Both the position numbers and the translations under genes were made by a program. From contig JAOJAE010000001.1 of assembly GCA_028227525.1 (NCBI GenBank), positions 1-64,000 on the forward strand: DNA of 64,000 nt, in the 5' to 3' direction. Source of the DNA: Candidatus Pelagibacter sp. (GTDB lineage: Bacteria > Pseudomonadota > Alphaproteobacteria > Pelagibacterales > Pelagibacteraceae). Of this stretch, positions 8,771-17,271 are shown in pieces (the first letter of the stretch is position 1; the number at the start of each line of letters is the position of its first letter). Under the pieces are notes generated by a model. The model did not search any database, was not told the DNA's origin, and worked only from the letters and a program-made list of their open reading frames with translations.

Positions 8771-10477
8771 ATGGAAAATTTTAAATTACTTAAAATAGAA
8801 GACTCATTAAAAAATTCATTACATAAAATGAATTTTACGAAACCAACTCCTATACAAGGAATGGCCATACCTGCTGCATTAGAAGGTAAAGATATACTAG
8901 GAACAGCACAAACAGGAACGGGAAAAACATTAGCATTCAGCATTCCATTAATTAATAAATTGATTTTAGACAAAAATGCTTTTGCACTAGTTATGTGCCC
9001 AACAAGGGAATTAGCCACCCAAGTTATGGAGGCAATTAAAAGTATTATATCTGACAAAATTAACATTAAAACGGCTCTACTAATTGGTGGTGAGTCTATG
9101 CAAAAACAACTTAGACAGTTAGGTAATAGATCAAGAATAATAGTTGGAACACCTGGTAGAATTAATGATCATTTAAAAAGAAAAAGCTTAAATTTATCGG
9201 CAACAAAGTATTTAGTTTTAGATGAGACAGACAGAATGTTGGATATGGGTTTTACTCCACAAATTGAAATGGTTTTAAAATTTGTGCCAAAAGATCATCA
9301 AACACTATTATTTTCTGCAACTTTACCTAATGATATTTTAAGAATTTCAGAAAGATATCTCAATAAACCTGAAAGAATTTCTACAGGAAATACTTCAGTT
9401 CCAATTGCAAAAATTAAACAGGAAACACTTCAAGTTTTTAAAGAAAATAAATATGATGAGTTAATAGATCAATTTTTGGCAAGAAAAGGTTCCATTTTAG
9501 TTTTTGTTAAGACCAAAAGAGGCGCTGACAAGATGGTTAAGAAATTAAAGGAAGAAGGCCATTCTGCTGATGCAATTCATGGAGATTTAAGACAAAGCAA
9601 AAGGGATCGTGTTATTAATTCATTTAGAAAAGGATTAAAAAGAATTTTGATAGCAACTGATGTTGCTGCAAGAGGCCTTGATATCCCATTGATTCAGCAT
9701 GTAATCAATTATGATCTACCCCAAGTTCCCGAGGATTATATTCATAGAATTGGAAGAACAGCAAGAGCTGGATCAGAGGGTTCTGCATTAACTTTTTTGA
9801 CGTCGGATGACCGATCAATGTGGAATTCAATAAATAAATTAATAGATCCAAACTTTAAATCAGCACCAAGTGGATTAAGAAGAGACTCAAAAAATAAAAG
9901 AAGAGGCAAAAGGCCAAATAATAAAAAAAGTAAAGCTAGAGATGAAAAAAGATCTTATGGAAAAGGTAGACGAGATCGAACTTCAAGCTTTAGAGATAAA
10001 CCTAAATCTTTTAGCAAAGATAGATCAGATAGACCTTCAAGAGATGGAGAAAAAAAACCTTTTGGCTTTAAAGGAAAACCAAGTTTCAGAGATAAACCTA
10101 AATCTTTTAGCAAAGATAGATCAGATAGACCTTCAAGAGATGGAGAAAAAAAACCTTTTGGCTTTAAAGGAAAACCAAGTTTCAGAGATAAACCTAAATC
10201 TTTTAGCAAAGATAGATCAGATAGACCTTCAAGAGATGGAGAAAAAAAACCTTTTGGCTTTAAAGGAAAACCAAGTTTTGCAAAAAAAAATAATATGAAA
10301 CCTTCAGGTTTTACAAATAATCCAAAGTATTTTGGAAAAAAACCATCAGAAAACTCATCTACAGAAGATGAAAAAAAAAGCTTTGGATTTAAAGGTAAGA
10401 AAAAATTTAAAAGTAGAAACAGTAGACCTAAAAACTTTACATTTAAAAAACATAGTCAAAAGAGAGCTAGTTCCTAA
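8771..10477 (+). CDS. rhlE: DEAD-box RNA helicase, RhlE-type, with repeated basic tail
   Basis: 568 residues. An ATP-dependent RNA helicase core occupies residues 1-~375: Q motif FTKPTPIQ (22-29), Walker A AQTGTGKT (46-53), PTRELA, SAT (FSATLP) and HRIGRTARAG. Motif II reads DETD rather than the canonical DEAD, followed by the usual RMLDMGF. The C-terminal ~190 residues are Lys/Arg/Ser/Gly/Phe-rich and disordered, a typical RNA-binding tail, and contain three copies of a 32-residue unit (DNA 9992-10279). Likely roles are ribosome assembly or mRNA decay, especially in the cold. No strong Shine-Dalgarno is seen directly before 8771; an AGAAGGA lies about 35 bases upstream. RhlE is preferred over DbpA or SrmB because of the N-terminal layout, but subfamily is not certain. 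Confidence 0.93.
   Translation: MENFKLLKIEDSLKNSLHKMNFTKPTPIQGMAIPAALEGKDILGTAQTGTGKTLAFSIPLINKLILDKNAFALVMCPTRELATQVMEAIKSIISDKINIKTALLIGGESMQKQLRQLGNRSRIIVGTPGRINDHLKRKSLNLSATKYLVLDETDRMLDMGFTPQIEMVLKFVPKDHQTLLFSATLPNDILRISERYLNKPERISTGNTSVPIAKIKQETLQVFKENKYDELIDQFLARKGSILVFVKTKRGADKMVKKLKEEGHSADAIHGDLRQSKRDRVINSFRKGLKRILIATDVAARGLDIPLIQHVINYDLPQVPEDYIHRIGRTARAGSEGSALTFLTSDDRSMWNSINKLIDPNFKSAPSGLRRDSKNKRRGKRPNNKKSKARDEKRSYGKGRRDRTSSFRDKPKSFSKDRSDRPSRDGEKKPFGFKGKPSFRDKPKSFSKDRSDRPSRDGEKKPFGFKGKPSFRDKPKSFSKDRSDRPSRDGEKKPFGFKGKPSFAKKNNMKPSGFTNNPKYFGKKPSENSSTEDEKKSFGFKGKKKFKSRNSRPKNFTFKKHSQKRASS
9992..10279 (+). repeat. Three tandem 96-bp units in the rhlE tail
   Basis: Units lie at 9992-10087, 10088-10183 and 10184-10279. 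They are identical except that the last base of unit 3 differs (TTT for TTC). Each encodes 32 residues beginning RDKPKSFSKDRSD and ending GFKGKPSF. Degenerate relatives follow (KKSFGFKGKKKF near the C terminus), so the unit has been amplified from an older motif. Because 96 is a multiple of 3 the helicase frame is kept, and other frames also stay open by chance. Near-identity, including synonymous sites, implies recent duplication or ongoing slippage. Confidence 0.97.
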
Positions 10478-10587
10478 GATTTTTTAGTTTTTTCTTTTTT
10501 TTGTTTTCTTTTTTCTTTAAGGCTTAATTTCGGTTTTTTGCTAGCACTTGAGTCTTTAAATGATTTTCCACTATATCTTTTTGACAT
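10474..10587 (-). CDS. Possible 37-residue Lys-rich small protein
   Basis: The minus-strand ATG at 10585-10587 opens a 38-codon frame beginning MSKRYSGKSFKDSSASKK and ending KKEKTKKS, with its TAG overlapping the rhlE stop by 4 bases, the same tail-to-tail overlap seen at other gene pairs here. More than a third of the residues are Lys. It would fill the otherwise unexplained stretch between rhlE and the terminator at 10612. There is no convincing Shine-Dalgarno and the low complexity makes a chance ORF possible. A function as a small basic RNA-binding protein is speculation. Confidence 0.4.
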   Translation of the reverse strand: MSKRYSGKSFKDSSASKKPKLSLKEKRKQKKEKTKKS

Positions 10588-10611
10588 ATTTTAATCTTAT
10601 AACATCTTAAT

Positions 10612-10643
10612 AAAAAAAAAGGGCAGTAAAAACTGCCCTTTTT
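10612..10643. terminator. Bidirectional Rho-independent terminator
   Basis: The stem GGGCAGT (10621-10627) pairs with ACTGCCC (10632-10638) around an AAAA loop, extended by A-run/T-run pairs on both sides. U-tracts exist for both directions. On the minus strand it ends transcripts from the tautomerase gene; on the plus strand it can end rhlE. Confidence 0.9.
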
Positions 10644-10770
10644 GAATTTTTGTTTGAGAGTAAGGGATTACATATTCCCACATAGTACGTCAATACTTAC
10701 TTATTTAAGAACTTCATTGAAAACTTCATTGAGAAAACTCAATAATTTAAAAGCAAGTTAAAAGGTAAAT
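10612..10770 (-). repeat. Intergenic element D (terminator + iteron family)
   Basis: Most diverged member of the family described at A-C. Read on the plus strand: hairpin, then GGGATTACATATTCCCA (10664-10680), the stretch CAATACTTACTTATTT that matches element B (CAGTACTCACTTATTT), then two identical 10-mers ACTTCATTGA at 10711-10720 and 10723-10732, then an A-rich end with AAAAGCAAGTTAAAAGG. It fills the gap between the tautomerase stop and the rhlE-side small ORF. The terminator direction suggests a minus-strand 3' UTR or small RNA. Confidence 0.65.
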
Positions 10771-10805
10771 TAGCAAATTGAAGAAATTTTTTATTTTTAA
10801 ATATA

Positions 10806-11192
10806 TTATTTAGGAGCGTATTGCGCTTCCCCGTTTCCAAATGACCAGTTTTCTTTTGCAACCTCAACCAAACTTATAAAAACATCCTCTTTTCTAATAT
10901 CTAGTTCTTTGTTTAGATCTTCAGCAATTCTTTTATATAATTTTTGTTTTAATTCTGTCGATCTACCACTATTTAGAGTTATTTGAATTATAACAATTTT
11001 ATTTGTGTATTTAATTCCAAGATAACTTTCAGGAATATTTAACTCTGTATCGTCATGCTTTGTTATAATTTGAAACTTATCATCTTTTGGAACACTTATC
11101 TCTTGTTCCATAGCACGATATATAATTTCACCAATTTTTTTTGAGTTTTCAGCGTTATATGATTTGTTTAGGTCTATTCTTACTAAAGGCAT
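10806..11192 (-). CDS. Tautomerase-superfamily protein (MSAD/Tautomerase_2-like)
   Basis: 128 residues. After removal of the initiator Met the protein begins with Pro (MPLVRIDL), the catalytic N-terminal proline of the tautomerase superfamily. The C-terminal block LVEVAKENWSFGNGEAQYA is characteristic of the Tautomerase_2 / malonate-semialdehyde-decarboxylase-like group. Length fits a single fused beta-alpha-beta pair protein that trimerises. The true substrate is unknown. It is flanked by intergenic elements D (downstream) and A (upstream) and looks like an accessory gene rather than part of an operon. Confidence 0.85.
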   Translation of the reverse strand: MPLVRIDLNKSYNAENSKKIGEIIYRAMEQEISVPKDDKFQIITKHDDTELNIPESYLGIKYTNKIVIIQITLNSGRSTELKQKLYKRIAEDLNKELDIRKEDVFISLVEVAKENWSFGNGEAQYAPK

Positions 11193-11228
11193 AATTACTT
11201 CTTATATAATTTCAAATTATACAGCAAT

Positions 11229-11420
11229 AAAAAAACCCCTAAAACTTTCATTTCAGGGGGTCTAATTTTGTTTAGTGTATGTATTTAGAGTGTTCTCTAA
11301 ATGGAAACGTATTACATACACTTCAGGTGTCTAAATAATTACTGATTTACTTGTCTTTTCTTAAAATTGTTCATCACTGTTCATCACTTTTAGGGTCAAA
11401 TTCAAAAGGAACTCAAAAGC
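11229..11420 (-). repeat. Intergenic element A, ~190 bp, putative minus-strand ncRNA/3' UTR
   Basis: Plus-strand order: terminator hairpin CCCCT (11236-11240) / AGGGG (11255-11259) whose U-run lies on the minus strand; TAATTTTGTTTAGTGTATG; a perfect 8-bp inverted repeat ATTTAGAG-TGTT-CTCTAAAT (about 11283-11302); GGAAACGTATTACAT; two abutting 10-mers TGTTCATCAC (11368-11377 and 11378-11387); and CAAATTCAAAAGGAACTCAA before the GNAT stop at 11423. It is very similar to element C along its full length. The 230-bp gap holds no credible ORF. It ends transcripts of the GNAT gene and may itself be a small RNA. Confidence 0.8.
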
Positions 11421-11422
11421 AA

Positions 11423-12079
11423 CTAACTAAATTTTAAACTTTTCTTTTGATTAAAATTTTTATCTAAATTTTTTTTTGAAAAATATCTCAAATAACCTTT
11501 TTTTAACTTCTTCCATTCTTTATCAATAACTGAAAACCAAGCAGTATCTCTATTTCTGCCTTTGACTACTGCTGCCTGTCTAAATATACCTTCAAATTTA
11601 AATCCTAATCTTAAAGCAGCATTTTTTGATTTTTCATTCCCATTATTACATTTCCATTCGTACCTTCTGTACTTAAGTGTTTCAAAAATATTCTTCATCA
11701 TCAAATACATCGTCTCAGTTGCCTCAACTGTTTTTCTTAAAATTGGAGAATAGGTAATATAACCAACTTCTACTGAACCTGCTTTTGGTTGAATTCTTAG
11801 ATAAGATGCTAATCCACAATATTTTTTATGTCTTTTTGAATAGATGGCATAAAAAAAACAATCTGTATTTTTTAAATAGTGATTTAATTGTTTTAAATTT
11901 TTAAACGGTCCATCTGGCATATACTTCCATAACAAACCTTTTTTATCTAAACTAAATGTTTCAAATAAATCTTTACTGTGTTTTGATGGATTGATTGGTT
12001 CTAGGATTACAAATTTACCTTTTAGAAATTTTTTACTAGGTACGTTTGGAATTTTAAATTTTATTTTTTTTCCTAGCAT
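11423..12079 (-). CDS. GNAT N-acetyltransferase, RimJ/RimL-like
   Basis: 218 residues of the Acetyltransf_3 type. KFVILEPINPSKHSKDLF is the usual N-terminal block, YCGLASYLRIQPKAGSVEVGYI carries the central beta strands, and YEWKCNNGNEKSKNAALRLGFKFEGIFRQA matches the RimJ/RimL signature (WKCxxxNxxSxxAAxRLGFxxEGxxR). These enzymes transfer acetyl from acetyl-CoA to N-terminal or other amines; many relatives act on small molecules. The substrate cannot be read from sequence. The last ~30 residues are Lys-rich. The gene sits alone between elements A and B in the accessory region. Confidence 0.88.
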   Translation of the reverse strand: MLGKKIKFKIPNVPSKKFLKGKFVILEPINPSKHSKDLFETFSLDKKGLLWKYMPDGPFKNLKQLNHYLKNTDCFFYAIYSKRHKKYCGLASYLRIQPKAGSVEVGYITYSPILRKTVEATETMYLMMKNIFETLKYRRYEWKCNNGNEKSKNAALRLGFKFEGIFRQAAVVKGRNRDTAWFSVIDKEWKKLKKGYLRYFSKKNLDKNFNQKKSLKFS

Positions 12080-12095
12080 TTCTAATTATTACCAT

Positions 12096-12286
12096 AAAAA
12101 AAACCCCCAGAAATTTCTTTCTGAGGGTTTCTAATTTGTTTAACTTTTGTATTTAGAGTGTTCTGGTTGGGGAACCGTATTACATTCGCATTCATTTAGT
12201 GTCAGTACTCACTTATTTCGCTTCTTCACTGCAAAGTTCACTGCAGAATCACCCCAAATAGAAAGCAAACAGAAAGATGACTTCAT
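12096..12286 (-). repeat. Intergenic element B, ~190 bp, same family
   Basis: Plus-strand order: hairpin AAACCC..AGAAA / TTTCT..GGGTTT (12101-12130) with the U-run on the minus strand; TAATTTGTTTAAC; ATTTAGAGTGTTCT; GGTTGGGGAACC (a 4-bp stem replacing the longer one of A); GTATTACATTCGCATTC (12177-12193); CAGTACTCACTTATTT (shared with D); paired 9-mers TTCACTGCA (12225-12233 and 12237-12245); and AGAAAGATGACTTCAT, whose last 14 bases are shared with element C. It lies between the divergent GNAT and UDG-like genes, so the minus-strand terminator is read toward GNAT's start, arguing for an independent RNA or a relic. Confidence 0.75.
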
Positions 12287-12310
12287 AATCCTAGTGGTTT
12301 AGAAATAGTT

Positions 12311-12973
12311 ATGATTGATAAGATTAGAAGATTAAAGAAAATAGATATCTCAAGTATTGTAAATAAAGAATTTCTCATAAAAAAGGATGGCAATATTGAA
12401 ATCTATTATGCTCCTTTTGATTATTTAAACTCTAAAGCAAAAATTATAATTGTGGGTATAACTCCTGGACTTCAGCAAATGACCCAGAGTTTTCAAGCAA
12501 TTAAAGATGGAAAATCTTTAAAAGAAGTTAAGGATTTATCTAGTTTTAAAGGAAGTATGAGGACTACTTTAATAAAGTATATGGATGAATTGAAGATTAA
12601 CAAAATCATTAAAATTAAATCTTGTGAAAGTTTGTTTAATTTAGATAGTAAATATCTTCACACCACCTCATTAGTTAAATACCCGGTATTTGATAAAGGC
12701 AAGAATTACTCTGGAGCAAATATTTTAAAGAAAAAAGTACTACTAGATTTTATTGAGGAGAATTTTCTAGAGGAATTAAAAATACATCAAAAAAGTATTA
12801 TTATTCCTCTGGGGAATACCGTATCTTCAGCAATTGATTACCTAAATTCAAAACATCAATTAAATTTAAGATGTTTTTTGAAAGGATTTCCTCATCCTTC
12901 AGGATTAAATGTTAGAAAAAATATTCAGTTTAAGGAAAATAAAAAAGAAATGCTGAAATTATTAAGAAGTTAA
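12311..12973 (+). CDS. Uracil-DNA-glycosylase-fold protein, uncharacterised
   Basis: 220 residues. AKIIIVGITPG (residues ~44-54) fits motif A of the uracil-DNA glycosylase superfamily, IIPLGNTVSSAIDYL fits the central strand-helix, and GFPHPSGLN fits the substrate-binding loop (HPS...). The catalytic Asp of motif A used by families 1 and 5 is not present. It differs from the family-4-like UDG at 60181-60900. It may excise damaged bases or be a diverged nucleobase-binding protein. It lies alone between elements B and C, with both flanks sharing AAAGATGACTTCAT, so it has the look of a cassette. Confidence 0.65.
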   Translation: MIDKIRRLKKIDISSIVNKEFLIKKDGNIEIYYAPFDYLNSKAKIIIVGITPGLQQMTQSFQAIKDGKSLKEVKDLSSFKGSMRTTLIKYMDELKINKIIKIKSCESLFNLDSKYLHTTSLVKYPVFDKGKNYSGANILKKKVLLDFIEENFLEELKIHQKSIIIPLGNTVSSAIDYLNSKHQLNLRCFLKGFPHPSGLNVRKNIQFKENKKEMLKLLRS

Positions 12974-13173
12974 AAAAAACCCCCAAAACTTTCGTTCCAG
13001 GGGTTCTAATTTTGTTTAGTGTATGTTTTTAGAGTGTTCTTTAAATGGAAACGTATTACATTCTCATTCACTAGTTCAATGAGTATTGATTTATCTGACA
13101 TTTCTTAAAATTGTTCATCTATGTTCATCTAAAATAAGGGCAAATTCAAAAGGAACTCAAAAGATGACTTCAT
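12974..13173 (-). repeat. Intergenic element C, ~200 bp, same family
   Basis: Plus-strand order: hairpin AACCCC / GGGGTT (12978-13005) directly after the UDG-like stop, with a minus-strand U-run; TAATTTTGTTTAGTGTATG; TTTTAGAGTGTTCTTTAAAT; GGAAACGTATTACATTC with GTATTACATTCTCATTC at 13053-13069; two abutting 10-mers TGTTCATCTA (13112-13121, 13122-13131); CAAATTCAAAAGGAACTCAA (13141-13160); and AAAGATGACTTCAT. Apart from the iteron letters and a middle segment it aligns with element A base by base. It can also terminate the UDG-like gene. Confidence 0.8.
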
Positions 13174-13199
13174 TTTAGAGGTAGGTTAAACTGAGTTTG

Positions 13200-13688
13200 A
13201 TGAAGAAAACTTTAGATTTTCCAGATGGTTCAAAATATGTTGGTGAACTTAAAAATGATAAACCACACGGTCAAGGAATCTATCAATTATCAAATGGAGA
13301 CAAATACCTTGGTGAATTTAAAGAAGGAAAATATCATGGTCAAGGAACTTCAGAAGTAGCAAACGGAGACAAATATGTTGGTGAGTTTAAGAATGATAAA
13401 CCTCATGGACTTGGTACCTACACTTTTGAAAACGGAGACAAATATGTTGGTTCATACAAAGATGGCAAACAAGACGGTACAGGCACTGAAGAATTTGCTA
13501 ATGGAGATAAATACATTGGACAATACAAAGACGGCAAAAGACATGGAAAAGGTATTTTCACATGGTCAAATGGAAAAAAATATGTTGGATTTATGAAGGA
13601 TGATAACCAACATGGTCAAGGTGTTCTAATTTTTCCTGATGGAAAAAAATATGAGGGAGAATGGATAGATGGTGAATTTGTAGGGTAG
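13200..13688 (+). CDS. MORN-repeat protein 1
   Basis: 162 residues from the ATG at 13200 (a TTG at 13197 is in frame but less likely). Nearly the whole protein is six to seven MORN repeats of ~23 residues with the pattern G-D-K-Y-x-G-x-x-K-x-x-K-x-H-G-x-G-x-x (for example NGDKYVGEFKNDKPHGLG). MORN repeats form extended beta-hairpin sheets and are often membrane- or protein-binding. No catalytic domain is attached. Its TAG is followed at once by the ATG of a 40-residue gene, starting a tightly packed four-gene run to 14340. A second MORN gene lies convergent to that run. Confidence 0.88.
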   Translation: MKKTLDFPDGSKYVGELKNDKPHGQGIYQLSNGDKYLGEFKEGKYHGQGTSEVANGDKYVGEFKNDKPHGLGTYTFENGDKYVGSYKDGKQDGTGTEEFANGDKYIGQYKDGKRHGKGIFTWSNGKKYVGFMKDDNQHGQGVLIFPDGKKYEGEWIDGEFVG

Positions 13689-13811
13689 ATGAAAATATTT
13701 TTAATAGCATTTGTTTGTTTAGTTGTAATTGTTAAGGTTGTATCAAAAGTTGCCCCAACTTCTGGCAAAGTTATTAGAGGTACATCAACAGAACTATCTA
13801 AATCTGAATGA
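13689..13811 (+). CDS. 40-residue single-TM protein
   Basis: The ATG at 13689 directly abuts the MORN stop (13686-13688), and its own TGA overlaps the next ATG as ATGA (13808-13811). The product begins MKIFLIAFVCLVVIVKVV, one hydrophobic helix that could be a signal anchor, then a short polar tail (SKVAPTSGKVIRGTSTELSKSE) facing outward. The close coupling on both sides is the main evidence that it is translated. No family recognised. Confidence 0.65.
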   Translation: MKIFLIAFVCLVVIVKVVSKVAPTSGKVIRGTSTELSKSE

Positions 13812-14047
13812 AAAAATATAAACAGTATATTTTAGGTATTCCTCTCACGATAATATTCTATGTTTTGTTATATTATACAGTTTTGAAAGAGTATAATTTT
13901 GGTGTTTTTTTTGGTGAGATAACTTTTTTAGAATTAATTGTTTATAGTTTTGGATTTATAATCATTACTCTAATTATTGCTTTTTTAATTATACTAATTC
14001 CAATAGTTTTTTGGGAGATGATAAAATCAATATTTAAGAAAAAATGA
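13808..14047 (+). CDS. Small two-TM membrane protein
   Basis: 79 residues with hydrophobic segments at ~7-27 and ~40-70 and a basic C terminus (KSIFKKK), so it is a two-pass inner-membrane protein with the C terminus inside by the positive-inside rule. It overlaps both neighbours by 4 bases (ATGA), so translation is probably coupled to the 40-residue protein before it and the CxxC protein after it. No family recognised. Confidence 0.65.
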   Translation: MKKYKQYILGIPLTIIFYVLLYYTVLKEYNFGVFFGEITFLELIVYSFGFIIITLIIAFLIILIPIVFWEMIKSIFKKK

Positions 14048-14340
14048 CTACTTATCTTAAAGATGAAGATGGAGTAATTCACATTCAACAGTTTATCTGT
14101 CCTGAGTGTGGTAATAAAAATGATAAAACAAGAGGTTATGAGTTCTTTGCTAAAAATTTAGAACTTACAAATCCATGGTACACAGAATTTGAATTTGTCC
14201 ATTGTATGAGTTGTAAAAGAAGTATTCCAGGCACACTTGGTTATAGATATGGTGATGAGTGTAAGAATTATGATGATGCTAAAAGAATATGGGTAGAGAG
14301 ATTTAAGAATTTATATCACGAGTGGATAAATCATAACTAA
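14044..14340 (+). CDS. Small zinc-ribbon-like protein
   Basis: 98 residues with two CxxC knuckles, ICPECGNKN near residue 20 and VHCMSCKRS near residue 58, spaced as in a treble-clef or zinc-ribbon fold. The remainder is aromatic and charged (Trp/Tyr/Glu rich) and ends with a helix (DDAKRIWVERFKNLYHEW). It probably binds one Zn ion; it could bind nucleic acid or a protein partner. It is the last gene of the MORN run, overlapping the gene before by 4 bases and the convergent MORN gene by 4 bases. Confidence 0.65.
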   Translation: MTTYLKDEDGVIHIQQFICPECGNKNDKTRGYEFFAKNLELTNPWYTEFEFVHCMSCKRSIPGTLGYRYGDECKNYDDAKRIWVERFKNLYHEWINHN

Positions 14341-14948
14341 TTATTTTTTTCTACCAATTCACCATTTTCAAATTTTCCAACACGTTTTTCGCCATTAGAA
14401 AGAGTTAAAGTGCCATGACCATTAGGTTTACCATCTTTATGTTCACCAAAGTAGTTTGACCCATCTTTTAACATAAAAGTTCCCTGTCCATTAATTATTC
14501 CATCTTTAAATTGACCAATGTAGGAATTTCCATCTGGAAATTTTAAAGTACCTGTTCCATGTGGTACACCATCTTTAAATTCACCTTTATAAATTCCACC
14601 ATCAGGATAATTTAGAGTATTTTCAGTACTAGAAAGTTTTCCATCCTCCCAATCTTTCCACCATTCCATTTTTTTTTCAATAAAATCTAAATTTTTTACT
14701 TGTATAAGAAAATCATCTTCAGTTTTACATTTGGTTAAAACCCAATCTAAAACATCAGATGTTAAGTTTAAAAAATGTAAAACTACTTTTTGTTTTGCTT
14801 TTTTTTCATCACTGTATTCAGGACTGTCTTTAATGCTAGTGGCACTTAGAGGAATGCCCACACTGTCAATAATAGTAAAACCTAAATTTCTAACTTCAGT
14901 AATTCTTGAAAGTAATTCTGATTTAATTTTACTAGTCTTATCAACCAT
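14337..14948 (-). CDS. MORN-repeat protein 2
   Basis: 203 residues from the ATG at 14948; a TTG five codons upstream (14963) would add MLDLV. Residues ~1-105 are an alpha-helical region of unknown type. Residues ~110-203 are four MORN repeats (YPDGGIYKGEFKDGVPHGTG and similar) ending in KRVGKFENGELVEKNN. It faces the four-gene MORN run tail to tail. Two MORN genes on opposite strands with different extra domains suggest either duplication followed by domain gain or a shared partner. No function is assigned. Confidence 0.82.
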   Translation of the reverse strand: MVDKTSKIKSELLSRITEVRNLGFTIIDSVGIPLSATSIKDSPEYSDEKKAKQKVVLHFLNLTSDVLDWVLTKCKTEDDFLIQVKNLDFIEKKMEWWKDWEDGKLSSTENTLNYPDGGIYKGEFKDGVPHGTGTLKFPDGNSYIGQFKDGIINGQGTFMLKDGSNYFGEHKDGKPNGHGTLTLSNGEKRVGKFENGELVEKNN

Positions 14949-15062
14949 AACTAAATCTAACAAATCAACATCTATTTTACTACTTTGAAATTGTTAGGTA
15001 TTCTTTTGTGTAGTTTGATTAATGCCTCATCAGAATTACCTAGATAGACACTCCAGCGTCTC

Positions 15063-15100
15063 AAATTGTTCATCTAACGTTCATCTATTTGTTCATCTAT
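15063..15100 (-). repeat. Element E iterons: three GTTCATCTA copies
   Basis: GTTCATCTA occurs at 15068-15076, 15079-15087 and 15091-15099 (spacing 11 and 12), preceded by AAATTG as in element C (AAAATTG before its first copy). These are the same iteron letters as element C, but with three copies. In this element the iterons lie on the other side of the hairpin (groEL terminator 15112-15152) compared with A-C, so E is a partial or rearranged member. The rest of the gap 14964-15062 shows nothing I can identify. Confidence 0.65.
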
Positions 15101-15111
15101 AGTGCAGACAT

Positions 15112-15152
15112 AAAAAAAACCCCAAAAGTATTACTACCGTTGGGGTTTTTAA
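15112..15152. terminator. groEL Rho-independent terminator (bidirectional)
   Basis: AAAAACCCCAA pairs with TTGGGGTTTTT around a 14-base loop, with A/T runs on both sides, 25 bases behind the groEL stop on the minus strand. Hairpin composition (CCCC-AAAA side, GGGG side) resembles the hairpins of elements A and C. Confidence 0.9.
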
Positions 15153-15175
15153 ATTTCGTAGGTACGAAAAGGGTA

Positions 15176-17151
<1,976 letters not shown>

Positions 17152-17177
17152 AAATTCTCCTTATTAATATGAGCCTC

Positions 17178-17205
17178 ATATAGATACTGACCTAGCTTTT
17201 TCAAG
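17178..17205 (-). promoter_or_regulatory. Sigma-32 (RpoH)-like promoter of groESL
   Basis: On the minus strand CTTGAAA (CTTG = plus 17202-17205) is followed after 17 bases by TCTATAT (plus 17178-17184), close to the alphaproteobacterial heat-shock consensus CTTG-N17-CYTATNT with one mismatch. It is placed about 30 bases before the groES start, leaving room for the SD. Confidence 0.7.
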
Positions 17206-17271
17206 CTAATATGAAAAATAAGTTATGAAAATCCTAGGAAATTAAGGATTTTATGGTTTATACCTTGAATT

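Noticed and set aside
9942..10298. Open frames on both strands across the rhlE tail (plus 9942-10298, minus 9955-10209)
   Set aside because: They are open only because the 96-bp repeat is a multiple of three; they repeat with the same period and have no start context.
17152..17271. CIRCE operator upstream of groES
   Set aside because: No inverted repeat of the TTAGCACTC type was found; only the sigma-32-like boxes.
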